DNA of 64,000 bases from Streptacidiphilus sp041262525 (GTDB lineage: Bacteria > Actinomycetota > Actinomycetes > Streptomycetales > Streptomycetaceae): positions 62,001 through 126,000 of the forward strand of contig NZ_JBGCCK010000015.1 in NCBI RefSeq assembly GCF_041262525.1, in the 5' to 3' direction. Positions 32,541-39,670 of this stretch are shown here, one piece after another. The notes beneath the pieces were generated by a model. That model was given only the letters and a program-made list of their open reading frames with translations. It made no database searches and had not been told where the DNA came from. Made by a program: the position numbers and the translations under genes. The stretch's first letter is position 1. Each line of letters starts with the position of its first letter.

Positions 32541-33903
32541 GCGCGTAGAGCGCGGCGAGCAGCGCGATCGCGGCCAGGACGAGGAAGGCCAGTCGGTAGG
32601 CGGAGACGGGCGGGTGGCCCGCCGCCCCCGGGGCGGTGCCGAAGACGAGCACGGCGGTGACGACGACCGGGGCCAGGGCGCTGCCGGTCTGCTTGACGAC
32701 GGTGCCGAGCGTCGCCGCCTGGGCGGAGTCGGCGCGGTCGAGCGTGGTGAGCGAGGCGACGGTGACGGGCATGAAGTAGGCCCCCATCGCGATGCCCAGC
32801 AGGAACATGTCGAGCCGCAGCGTCCACAGCGAGGTGTGCGCGCCACTGTCGGCCAGCAGCAGGTTGACGCCGCTGACGCCCAGCAGGCCGGTGGCGACGA
32901 TCGGCCCGGGGCCGATGCGGTGGTAGAGGACGCCGACCAGCTGCACGGTCAGCAGCACGCCGGCGGCCTCGACGAAGGTCGTGCTGCCCGAGTCCAGCGC
33001 GCTGCGCCCCTGCGCCTGCTGCACGAAGAGCGGCACCAGGAAGAGCGGCCCCAGCACGGGCACCAGCCCGACGAGGCTGAGCCAGCCCGCCTTGCGGAAC
33101 ATCCGGTCCGCGAAGAGCCGCAGCCGCAGCGCCGGCTGCGGCGCGCGCAGCCCGAAACGGACGGCGAGCGTGAGCAGGGCGGCCCCGGCGCCGAGCGCGG
33201 CGAGGACGGGTGGCGCGGTCCAGCCCCGGTCGGGGCCCGCGCAGATCCCGAACATCAAGGTGCCCATGGCTCCGCCGCTGAGCAGCAGCCCCGGCAGGTC
33301 CAGCCGGTCGGGACGGCGCTCGCGGTGCTCCTCCAGGAAGCAGAGCCCGAAGACGGCGGCGGCGAGCCCGACCGGCACGTTGACGAAGAAGACCCAGCGC
33401 CAGTCCAGCGACGTGACCAGGACCCCGCCGAGCAGCGGCGCCACCGTCGGCGCGAGCTGCTGCGGGATGATCGTGACGCGGGCCAGCCGCACCTGCTCGC
33501 GCTGGCTGAAGGTGCGGAAGAGCAGCCCCTGGGCGACGGGCGTGAGCAGTCCGGCCGCCAGGCCCTGCGCGGCCCGGAAGACGATCAGCTGCGGCAGGCT
33601 CTGTGCCGCGCCGCAGAGCGCGGACGCGAGCGTGAACGCGGCGAGGGCGAGCACGAGCATCCGGCGTCCGCCGAACCGGCCGAGCAGCCAGGCGGAGGCC
33701 GGGATCATGACGCCGAGACAGACGGGATAGACCACGACGACGCCGTCGAGGGCAGCGGAGGAGAGGTGGAACTGGGCGGCGATGGCGGGAAGCGCCACGA
33801 TGGTGATCGCACCGTCGACAATGACGATGAAGGCGACGGCGACGAACATGACTGGGACGATGACCCGCTGATTGCGCAACAGGCCGACGCGAAGTGCGGT
33901 CAT
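32374..33903 (-). CDS. MFS drug-resistance transporter (DHA2/EmrB-QacA type)
   Basis: 509 residues with 14 predicted membrane helices. Motif A-type loop: RFGGRRMLVLALAAFTLASA. Motif C-type helix: LAPTVAPLLGGVLVTSLDWRW. The first helix carries the acidic VIVDGAITIVALPAI. The reading frame continues ~60 residues beyond the last helix as a basic, Pro/Arg-rich tail that is antisense to the methyltransferase catalytic region. It is divergent from a MarR gene with an operator covering its start codon. An efflux pump repressed by that MarR protein is the clear inference. Confidence 0.9.
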   Translation of the reverse strand: MTALRVGLLRNQRVIVPVMFVAVAFIVIVDGAITIVALPAIAAQFHLSSAALDGVVVVYPVCLGVMIPASAWLLGRFGGRRMLVLALAAFTLASALCGAAQSLPQLIVFRAAQGLAAGLLTPVAQGLLFRTFSQREQVRLARVTIIPQQLAPTVAPLLGGVLVTSLDWRWVFFVNVPVGLAAAVFGLCFLEEHRERRPDRLDLPGLLLSGGAMGTLMFGICAGPDRGWTAPPVLAALGAGAALLTLAVRFGLRAPQPALRLRLFADRMFRKAGWLSLVGLVPVLGPLFLVPLFVQQAQGRSALDSGSTTFVEAAGVLLTVQLVGVLYHRIGPGPIVATGLLGVSGVNLLLADSGAHTSLWTLRLDMFLLGIAMGAYFMPVTVASLTTLDRADSAQAATLGTVVKQTGSALAPVVVTAVLVFGTAPGAAGHPPVSAYRLAFLVLAAIALLAALYALTLGRPSPASAAARPPASAASASRPTPAHPRRIRPGRPRRPHDDRAPAGTRGSTP

Positions 33904-33909
33904 GGATAC

Positions 33910-33936
33910 TGAGCATACTCACTATGAGGATGCTCA
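33910..33936. promoter_or_regulatory. MarR operator between MFS pump and marR
   Basis: TGAGCAT (33910-33916) and ATGCTCA (33930-33936) form a 7-bp inverted repeat around an inner CTCA-CTA-TGAG repeat (33918-33928). The element begins 7 bp upstream of the pump ATG (33903) in a relatively AT-rich stretch. Symmetry and position are as expected for a MarR dimer site that blocks both promoters. Confidence 0.55.
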
Positions 33937-34004
33937 TGAAGTCGGTTTCCGGCACAGGACGGTCCTGCACAGGGCGGTCCTGCGCGGGCGAGGAGAGGCG
34001 CGGT

Positions 34005-34475
34005 ATGGGACAACGGCGACGGCACGGCAGCAGCGACATCCTGATCGACGAGCTGTTCGACACCACGGTGGAGGTGCGGACCTTCGTCGAGGCCAGGCTG
34101 AGGCCGCTCGGCGCCTCGGTCGCGCGGCTGCGCGCCCTGCGAATGCTGGCGCGCGAGGGAGTGCCGGTCCGCATGCGCGACCTCAGCGAACTGCTGGGCG
34201 TCGCCGCGCGAACCACCACGACGATCGTGGACAGCCTGGAAAGGGATGGCCTGGTGGAACGCGTCCGTCATCCGGTCGACCGCCGGGCCTTCCTGCTCAC
34301 CCTGACCGAGGCCGGCCGACAGCACCACGCGGAGGCGGAGGCGGAGGACGCCAGGGCGCTCGCGGATGCGACCGGAGCGCTCAGCCCGGCGGAACGTGAG
34401 CAGCTGCGCGAGCTTCTCGCCCGGATCCGGGGAACGGTCAGCCCTTGGACCGACCGGCGGCCTTCGCCGCAGTGA
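34005..34475 (+). CDS. MarR-family repressor of the adjacent efflux pump
   Basis: 156 residues from ATG 34005, chosen for the strong GAGGAGAGG ribosome site. An in-frame ATG at 33894 lies inside the divergent gene. The winged helix spans SVARLRALRMLAREGVPVRM, TTTTIVDSLERDGLVERVRH and the wing DRRAFLLTLTEAG. The long C-terminal helix has an AEAEAEDARALAD run. Divergent from the MFS transporter, whose promoter it should control. It overlaps the convergent DUF1697 gene by 38 bp. Confidence 0.9.
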   Translation: MGQRRRHGSSDILIDELFDTTVEVRTFVEARLRPLGASVARLRALRMLAREGVPVRMRDLSELLGVAARTTTTIVDSLERDGLVERVRHPVDRRAFLLTLTEAGRQHHAEAEAEDARALADATGALSPAEREQLRELLARIRGTVSPWTDRRPSPQ

Positions 34476-35016
34476 TGATCTTCTCGACGGTGTGGTGGAA
34501 GCGGCCGGTGCCCTGGACGCCGAAGGCCCTCTCCAGCAGCGGCACCGGGTTGGCCGGTCCGCGGCCCTCCGCGAGCCGGTAGAGCACGTAGGCGGTCGCG
34601 CCGCGGACGCCGATGACCTCCCACTCGCCCTTCGGCGAGGCCTGGGGCAGGACGGCGGGGTTGAGCGCACCGGTGGTGAAGAACAGGCTGAAGCGCTCGT
34701 GCTCGGCGCGCTCCATGGTCGCGAACGGCGCCGCAGCCCAGGCGTCCTCGACCTCGTCGAGGGTGTAGAGCGCGGTGGGGATCTCGAAGCCGAAGGCCCC
34801 CGCGAGCCGCGCCTCGATCCGCGCCCGCAACGCCTCGCGCTGCGCGTGGGAGCCACCGGGCGCGGAGAAGAAGACGTTCCCGCTGGCGATGTAGGTCCGC
34901 ACCGGCCCCAGGCCGAGCTCGGTGAGCTCGTCCCGGAGCCGGGCCATCTCGACCTTCCGCTTGCCGACGTTGACGGCCCGCAGGAAGGCGACGTAACTGA
35001 TCTGATCAGCGCTCAC
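34438..35016 (-). CDS. DUF1697-family protein
   Basis: 192 residues with the family signatures YVAFLRAVNVGKRKVEMARL at the N-terminus, VRTYIASGNVFFSA and the C-terminal NPVPLLERAFGVQGTGRFHH/TVEKI region. Here the canonical N-G-x-T-x-R end is replaced by GTGRFHHTVEKI. Function is unknown across bacteria, and the structure is a duplicated ferredoxin-like fold. It converges with and overlaps the MarR gene. Confidence 0.88.
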   Translation of the reverse strand: MSADQISYVAFLRAVNVGKRKVEMARLRDELTELGLGPVRTYIASGNVFFSAPGGSHAQREALRARIEARLAGAFGFEIPTALYTLDEVEDAWAAAPFATMERAEHERFSLFFTTGALNPAVLPQASPKGEWEVIGVRGATAYVLYRLAEGRGPANPVPLLERAFGVQGTGRFHHTVEKIITAAKAAGRSKG

Positions 35017-35064
35017 ACGCCGATGCTAGCCGCGCAGCCGCCGGTCGGCCGGTGCACTGGCGGA

Positions 35065-36054
35065 CTACCAGGCGTAGTCCTCGGGCGCGGGGCGGTGGCC
35101 GGGGAAGATCTCGTCCAGCTCGGCCAGCGCGTCCGCGTCGAGGGTGAGCTCCAGCGCGGCGAGGGCCGAGTCCAGCTGCGCGTCCGTGCGCGGGCCGATG
35201 ATCGGCGCGGTCACCGCGGGCTGGTGCAGCAGCCAGGCCAGCGCGACGGTGCCCGGCTCCGCGCCGAGCTTGTCGCAGAAGTCCTCCCAGCGCTGAAGTC
35301 GGGCGATCTCAGCCTGGTCCAGGTTCTTCAGCCGGCCCGCACCACGCACCCCCTCCTGCCCGGCCTTGCGCAGCACCCCGCCCAGCAGGCCGCCCTGGAG
35401 CGGCGACCAGGGGATGACGCCGAGACCATGGTGCTGCGCCGCGGGCAGCACCTCCAGCTCGACCGTCCGCGCCATCAGGTTGTAGAGCGACTGCTCCGCG
35501 ACCAGCCCGAGGTTGTTCCGGCGGGCGGCGACGCCCTGCGCGGTGGCGATGTGCCAGCCGGCGAAGTTGCTGCTGCCCACGTAGAGGATCTTGCCCTGCT
35601 GGACCAGGACCTCCATCGCCTGCCAGATCTCGTCCCAGGGCGTGGCCCTGTCGACATGGTGCATCTGGTAGAGGTCGAGGTAGTCGGTGCCCAGCCGCTT
35701 CAGGCTGGCGTCGCAGGCCCGGCGGATGTTCAGGGCGGAAAGCTTGCCCTCGTTCGGCCAGCGGTCGGCCGCGCCGGGGGTGGGCATGTCGCCGTAGAGC
35801 TTGGTGGCCAGCACCGTCCGCTCGCGGCGGCCGCCGCCGCGGGCGAACCAGCTGCCGACGATCTCCTCGGTGCGGCCCTTGCCCGCCGTCTGGCCGTAGA
35901 CGTTGGCGGTGTCGAAGAAGTTGATGCCCCGTTCGAGGGCGGTGTCCATGATCTGGTGCGCCCCGGCCTCCTCGGTGTGCGGGCCGAAGTTCATCGTGCC
36001 CAGGCAGATTCGGGAGACGGACAGGCCGGTGCGGCCGAGCGAGGTGTAGTCCAT
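35065..36054 (-). CDS. Aldo/keto reductase
   Basis: 329 residues, a complete (beta/alpha)8 AKR. The catalytic tetrad region is intact: Asp in NFFDTANVYG with Tyr, Lys in VLATKLYGD, His in YQMHHVDR. The NADPH-binding tail includes PIIGPRTDAQLDSAL. The sequence type (MDYTSLGRTGLSVSRICLGT) is the large YghZ/YajO-like group with broad aldehyde specificity. No operon partner is present. Three tandem GGACTTCAA units lie 70 bp upstream. Confidence 0.92.
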   Translation of the reverse strand: MDYTSLGRTGLSVSRICLGTMNFGPHTEEAGAHQIMDTALERGINFFDTANVYGQTAGKGRTEEIVGSWFARGGGRRERTVLATKLYGDMPTPGAADRWPNEGKLSALNIRRACDASLKRLGTDYLDLYQMHHVDRATPWDEIWQAMEVLVQQGKILYVGSSNFAGWHIATAQGVAARRNNLGLVAEQSLYNLMARTVELEVLPAAQHHGLGVIPWSPLQGGLLGGVLRKAGQEGVRGAGRLKNLDQAEIARLQRWEDFCDKLGAEPGTVALAWLLHQPAVTAPIIGPRTDAQLDSALAALELTLDADALAELDEIFPGHRPAPEDYAW

Positions 36055-36117
36055 GGAGCCACCCTCGCCCGCGCACCCCGGCTTGTCGAGACCGCGCCGC
36101 GCGCCCGGCGGGTTCAG

Positions 36118-36147
36118 CGGACTTCAACGGACTTCAATGGACTTCAG
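36118..36147. repeat. Three-unit 10-bp tandem repeat upstream of the aldo/keto reductase
   Basis: The decamer GGACTTCAAC/T occurs three times in a row, the third ending GGACTTCAGC, and runs into the stop codon of the secreted-protein gene (36144). Period 10 bp, about one DNA turn. It lies between two minus-strand genes, about 65 bp upstream of the reductase start. It could be replication slippage or a regulator array. Confidence 0.5.
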
Positions 36148-36548
36148 CGGATGAGGACCGTCACGGCGTCGGAGGTGTGATCCAGCCAGGTCGGGCCACC
36201 GGCGTACCGCTTGGCCAGCAGGCGGGCCCGGAACTGCTCCGCGCCGCGAGCCGTGGCCCGGACCGTGCGGGAGTAGGAGCGCCACGGCAGCGCCGAGCAT
36301 CCCAGGGCGTGCCAGCCGCTGCCGCCGACGCGCTGGTCCAGGCAGAGGTACGTGTAGCGGACCGAGTCGTCGCCGCCGCTCGCGGTGACCTGGACGTACT
36401 GGCCTATCCTCAGCACCTGCGTGTTCACCGAGACGTGCACGCCGGACTTGGCGTAGGCCATCTCCGGCAGGAGTGCGCCGGAGAGCGCGGTCGCCCCCAG
36501 CGCGAGGAGGGCGGTGGTACGGACACGGTGTGCGGTGCGACTGGCCAT
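36144..36548 (-). CDS. Small secreted protein of unknown function
   Basis: 134 residues. The signal peptide has a basic start (MASRTAHRVR), a hydrophobic core (TTALLALGATALSGALL) and probable cleavage after AYA (residue ~33). The ~100-residue mature part is beta-rich (VHVSVNTQVLRIGQYVQVTA) with two cysteines (YLCLDQ, LGCSAL) that may pair. GGGGGACC upstream is the ribosome site. No family is recognised. The fold may be a small Ig-like or beta-sandwich domain judged by strand spacing. Confidence 0.65.
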   Translation of the reverse strand: MASRTAHRVRTTALLALGATALSGALLPEMAYAKSGVHVSVNTQVLRIGQYVQVTASGGDDSVRYTYLCLDQRVGGSGWHALGCSALPWRSYSRTVRATARGAEQFRARLLAKRYAGGPTWLDHTSDAVTVLIR

Positions 36549-36671
36549 AGTGGTAGGTCCCCCGAGACGGCTGATATTTACCCAGAGCTTACGCATGCTC
36601 GGACGCGTTCGAGCGCTGGGCCGTTCCCCGACGTCGCGGGTCGTCCTTCGCGGGCCGTCGTGGGCCTCGGG

Positions 36672-36906
36672 TAGACTCGATGTCGATCGAAGGGGAGTAG
36701 CCCCCACCGGACCGTCGACATACTGGCAGCCTCCAGCAGGCCGCCCGGCGCCCGGGGCGTGAGGCGGCGACGTGCAGTCGTCGGGTCGCGCTGGTGAGAC
36801 CTTCGGCCGCAGCCGTCATACCCATGCCCGCTGCCGAGCCGAAGCGTCCCCGCAGTCGTGGGCCGGAGGCCGGCGCCGAACGACACCCCCGAGGACGATT
36901 ACTTCC
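36672..36906 (+). ncRNA. yybP-ykoY (Mn2+) riboswitch leader
   Basis: Leader of the GDT1-type exporter. It contains the diagnostic elements of the yybP-ykoY manganese riboswitch in order: AGGGGAGTAGCC (36691-36702), the metal-loop GTCGACATAC (36714-36723), and GGTGAGACC (36793-36801) followed by a G/C-rich closing strand. A TAGACT hexamer at 36672-36677, about 14 bases ahead, is a good -10. In the family, Mn2+ docks the two loops and allows expression of Mn2+ exporters. The downstream gene family fits exactly. The expression platform (about 36805-36900) is G/C-rich and could fold into a terminator or sequester the start, but I cannot model it here. Confidence 0.8.
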
Positions 36907-37494
36907 GTGAGCAGCATCGCCGTCGCCGGCATCACCTTCGGCATCATCTTTCTCGCCGAGCTCCCCGACAAGACCGCTCTCGCCAGCCTCGTGCTGGGCA
37001 CCCGCTACCGCGCCTCCTACGTCTTCGCGGGCGTCGCCGCGGCCATGGCCGTGCAGGTGAGCCTCGCGCTGGTCGCCGGCCGGCTGCTGGCGCTGCTGCC
37101 GCACCGCGCCGTCGAGGGCGTCGTCGGCGCGCTCTTCCTCGCGGGAGCGCTGATGCTGTTCCTGCACAAGGACGAGGAGGAGGACGCCGACGGCGCCCGC
37201 GACCCCAAGTCGAACAGCTTCTGGCGGGTCGCCGGAGCCAGCTTCCTGATGGTCGCAGTGGCCGAGTTCGGCGACCTCACCCAGATCATGACCGCGAACC
37301 TGGCCGCCAAGTACAGCGACTGGCTCGCGGTCGGCCTGGGCTCCTGGCTGGCGCTGTGCGCGGTCGGCGGGCTGGCGATCCTGGGCGGGCAGAAGCTGAT
37401 GAAGCACGTCCCGCTCAAGACGATCACGCGGGTCGCCGCGCTGATCATGCTGGTGTTCGCAGGCATCAGCATCACCGGCGCGATCACGGGCTGA
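36907..37494 (+). CDS. TMEM165/GDT1 (UPF0016)-family Mn2+ exporter
   Basis: 195 residues from GTG 36907. Six membrane helices in two homologous halves. Each half carries the family cation-binding motif E-x-G-D-(K/R)-(S/T), here in altered form as ELPDKT (first) and EFGDLT (second). Between them lies an acidic cytoplasmic loop (HKDEEEDADGARD). Members include MneA/Gdt1-type manganese exporters. Placement behind a manganese riboswitch argues strongly for Mn2+ efflux here rather than Ca2+ transport. Confidence 0.9.
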   Translation: MSSIAVAGITFGIIFLAELPDKTALASLVLGTRYRASYVFAGVAAAMAVQVSLALVAGRLLALLPHRAVEGVVGALFLAGALMLFLHKDEEEDADGARDPKSNSFWRVAGASFLMVAVAEFGDLTQIMTANLAAKYSDWLAVGLGSWLALCAVGGLAILGGQKLMKHVPLKTITRVAALIMLVFAGISITGAITG

Positions 37495-37595
37495 CGCTTC
37501 TCCCCACCCTGGCAACTCCGTTCGAGGAGTAGGGTGTCGGCGCATCCGGCCGGGTAGGACCGTGCCGAGGCAGGCGGAGACGGCAGGGGGCTGCT

Positions 37596-38471
37596 GTGCA
37601 GGTGCTGGGCTGGACGGTGCTGCTGGTGCTCGTGGTGGGCGGGGCCGCGGCCGGGTACTGGTGGTGGCGCTTTCCGGGGGCCGCGGGCTTCGTGTTCGGC
37701 CCTGCCTTCGCCTCGGACCGGGCGGAGCTGACGGCGGCCCGGCGACACGTCCGCGCCCAGCATCGACGCGTGAACCGCGCCCTGTCGCCGTTGCGAAAGG
37801 ATGTGCAGTCGGCCCAGCGCGAGCAGCAGAAACGTATCCGCGAGGCGCAGCGGGCCCTGGACGAGGCCCGTGAGTCGGGCCCCGGCAAGCAGCTGGGCAC
37901 TCTCGACTCCGTCGTGCTGTACGAGCGGAGCCTGCAGATCAACGGCCAGGACGTGGCGATCGACCAGGTGATGTCGGCCGAGGCGGAGCAGCCGCGGGGC
38001 CGGGGCCACAGCCACACCGAGCTGGTCATCGGCCTCGGCTACGGCGGCGTCCAGCGCGAGTACTACCGGGACAGGAGCCGCGTGAGGCCCGAGCCGGGGT
38101 CCGCGAAGGCCGCCGGGGCGTCGGGGGTGACCAAGGTGACCAGGGCGACGGGGGCGAAGTCGGCTGCGGCGGCCGAGGGCGAGATGCCGCTGCGGAGCTA
38201 CCGCGAGGTCCGATCGTTCGCCGACAGAATCCGCAGAGCGGCGGCTGAGGAGCGGAAGCGCCTGGAACTGCTGCCGGAACTACTCGACAGTCTCGAACGC
38301 GACCTCGCGGAGGCGAAGGACGACACCGGCGCGATCGACGAGGCCCGCACCGCCCTGCGCCATGCGGAGGCACGCGCGGAAAGGGATCCGGAACTGCTAC
38401 GCGCCCGCGACGAGTTGGAGGACGCCCGCGAAGCCTGGCGTGAGCTCGCCGGCCGTCTCCCGCCCGGGTGA
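37596..38471 (+). CDS. Membrane-anchored coiled-coil protein of unknown function
   Basis: 291 residues from GTG 37596 (GGCAGGGGG ahead). One N-terminal membrane helix (MQVLGWTVLLVLVVGGAAAG), then a basic coiled-coil stretch (~50-90: RRHVRAQHRRVNRALSPLRK, AQREQQKRIREAQRALDEAR). A compact central domain (DSVVLYERSLQINGQDVAID) follows, then an Ala/Lys/Thr-rich linker and a second acidic coiled coil at the C-terminus. No catalytic motif. The layout suggests a scaffold or membrane-associated structural role. The hairpin TGCCCGG/CCGGGCA (38485-38505) just after the stop is a candidate terminator. Confidence 0.6.
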   Translation: MQVLGWTVLLVLVVGGAAAGYWWWRFPGAAGFVFGPAFASDRAELTAARRHVRAQHRRVNRALSPLRKDVQSAQREQQKRIREAQRALDEARESGPGKQLGTLDSVVLYERSLQINGQDVAIDQVMSAEAEQPRGRGHSHTELVIGLGYGGVQREYYRDRSRVRPEPGSAKAAGASGVTKVTRATGAKSAAAAEGEMPLRSYREVRSFADRIRRAAAEERKRLELLPELLDSLERDLAEAKDDTGAIDEARTALRHAEARAERDPELLRARDELEDAREAWRELAGRLPPG

Positions 38472-38484
38472 GGAGCCGTCCGTC

Positions 38485-38505
38485 TGCCCGGCAACCTCCC
38501 GGGCA
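38485..38505 (+). terminator. Hairpin after the coiled-coil gene
   Basis: TGCCCGG (38485-38491) pairs with CCGGGCA (38499-38505) across a 7-base loop, 14 bp beyond the stop codon. No T-tract. Immediately downstream the 14-mer CCGCTCAGCTTCGC occurs twice (about 38529-38542 and 38556-38569), in the gap before the convergent peptidoglycan-binding gene. Confidence 0.4.
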
Positions 38506-38586
38506 TGCCGAGTACCTCGTCCCGCTCAGCGCCGCTCAGCTTCGCGCCGTCCCGCGCCGCTCAGCTTCGCTCCGCTCCCGCGTGGC

Positions 38587-39552
38587 TCAGCCGTTGCCGC
38601 CGCCGTTGCCCCTGGCCAGCACTTCGGCCATCTTCGCCTGGGAGTTGGGGCCGTAGACACCGGACGGATCACCCTGGACGTTGTACCAGATCTGGAAGGT
38701 CGTGACATCGGAGGCGGTTCGGTCGTCATAGGTGCCGGAGGCCTTGAGGCCGCGGTCGATCCACAGGGCCCGCAGGTTCTGCTGGAGCGTGACCACGGCA
38801 GGCCCGGTGGAACCGACCTGCAGGGTGCCCGAGCCGCCGCCGCTGGACGCTGAGGAAGTCGGCTGACCGGACGGCGAGGCCGAAGCGGTGTGCCGGGTCG
38901 GCGAGGCGGACGGGTGCGGGCTCGGCTTGGCGGTGGTGGCTTTGGGGGAGTGGCTAGGGGTGGCCTTCGCCGGGCTGACGCGCGCGCTCGGTGACGCAGC
39001 GGAGGTGACCGGAGCGGCCACGCCAGGGTCGGTCGGCTGCGCGGCGGCTGACGGGCTGCCGGAGGACTGCGTGAGCAGCGCGAGGACGGTTCCGGCGGCC
39101 ACCAGCGCGAGCGCTCCGCCGACCAGCGCCAGGGGCTTGCCGCGCCGCTGTGCGGTCCGGCGCGTGTCGGCCCGGCCACCGGTTCCTGCGGCTGCGCCGG
39201 CCGGAACGGGAAGCGGCGCGCTCTCGGCCACCGGCACCGGCAGCAGCGCCGGCAGCAGCGAGGTCGCCTCGGCGTCGTCCGCCGCCGCTCGGGGCGCCGG
39301 AACCGGCAGCGGGCTGCCGACCGGCCGGACCGGAACGGGCAGCGAAGGCGCGGCCATCGGCACCGGCAGCGGCAGGCCGGTCCCGCTGCGCGGGTCGGGC
39401 TCGAGCTCCGACTCCAGCTCGGGCTCCGCCGCGTGGACGTAGGGACGGACCAGCGCCGGGTCGGCGTCGATCGGCGGCAGCACCGTCGTGTCGTCGTCGC
39501 TGCGGTCTCTGTGGCCGCTCCCGTCGCTCCCGTCGTGTGGCGGAAACGCCAT
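38587..39552 (-). CDS. Membrane protein with C-terminal peptidoglycan-binding domain
   Basis: 321 residues from ATG 39552 (GGGGGAG upstream). The ~135-residue cytoplasmic part is acidic and then Pro-rich, with six or more LPVP-type units (LPLPVPMAAPSLPVPVRPVG; SPLPVPAPR; LLPVPV; PLPVPAG). Next come one membrane helix (LALVGGALALVAAGTVLALL), a Ser/Thr/Pro/Lys stalk, and a C-terminal PG_binding_1 domain (GSTGPAVVTLQQNLRALWID ... FQIWYNVQGDPSGVYGP). It likely tethers the membrane to the cell wall. No hydrolase domain is present. The regularly repeated LPVP in the cytoplasmic region is unusual. Confidence 0.75.
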   Translation of the reverse strand: MAFPPHDGSDGSGHRDRSDDDTTVLPPIDADPALVRPYVHAAEPELESELEPDPRSGTGLPLPVPMAAPSLPVPVRPVGSPLPVPAPRAAADDAEATSLLPALLPVPVAESAPLPVPAGAAAGTGGRADTRRTAQRRGKPLALVGGALALVAAGTVLALLTQSSGSPSAAAQPTDPGVAAPVTSAASPSARVSPAKATPSHSPKATTAKPSPHPSASPTRHTASASPSGQPTSSASSGGGSGTLQVGSTGPAVVTLQQNLRALWIDRGLKASGTYDDRTASDVTTFQIWYNVQGDPSGVYGPNSQAKMAEVLARGNGGGNG

Positions 39553-39670
39553 CACTCCCCCTGCCCCAGACCCACCCGCGCGCACGCGTCCCGTGCGTCG
39601 ATCGCGCTGATTATGCAGCATTCACGCGAACGAGCGAACACTTGCTCGTGTACCGATCACCCGGGGGCTC

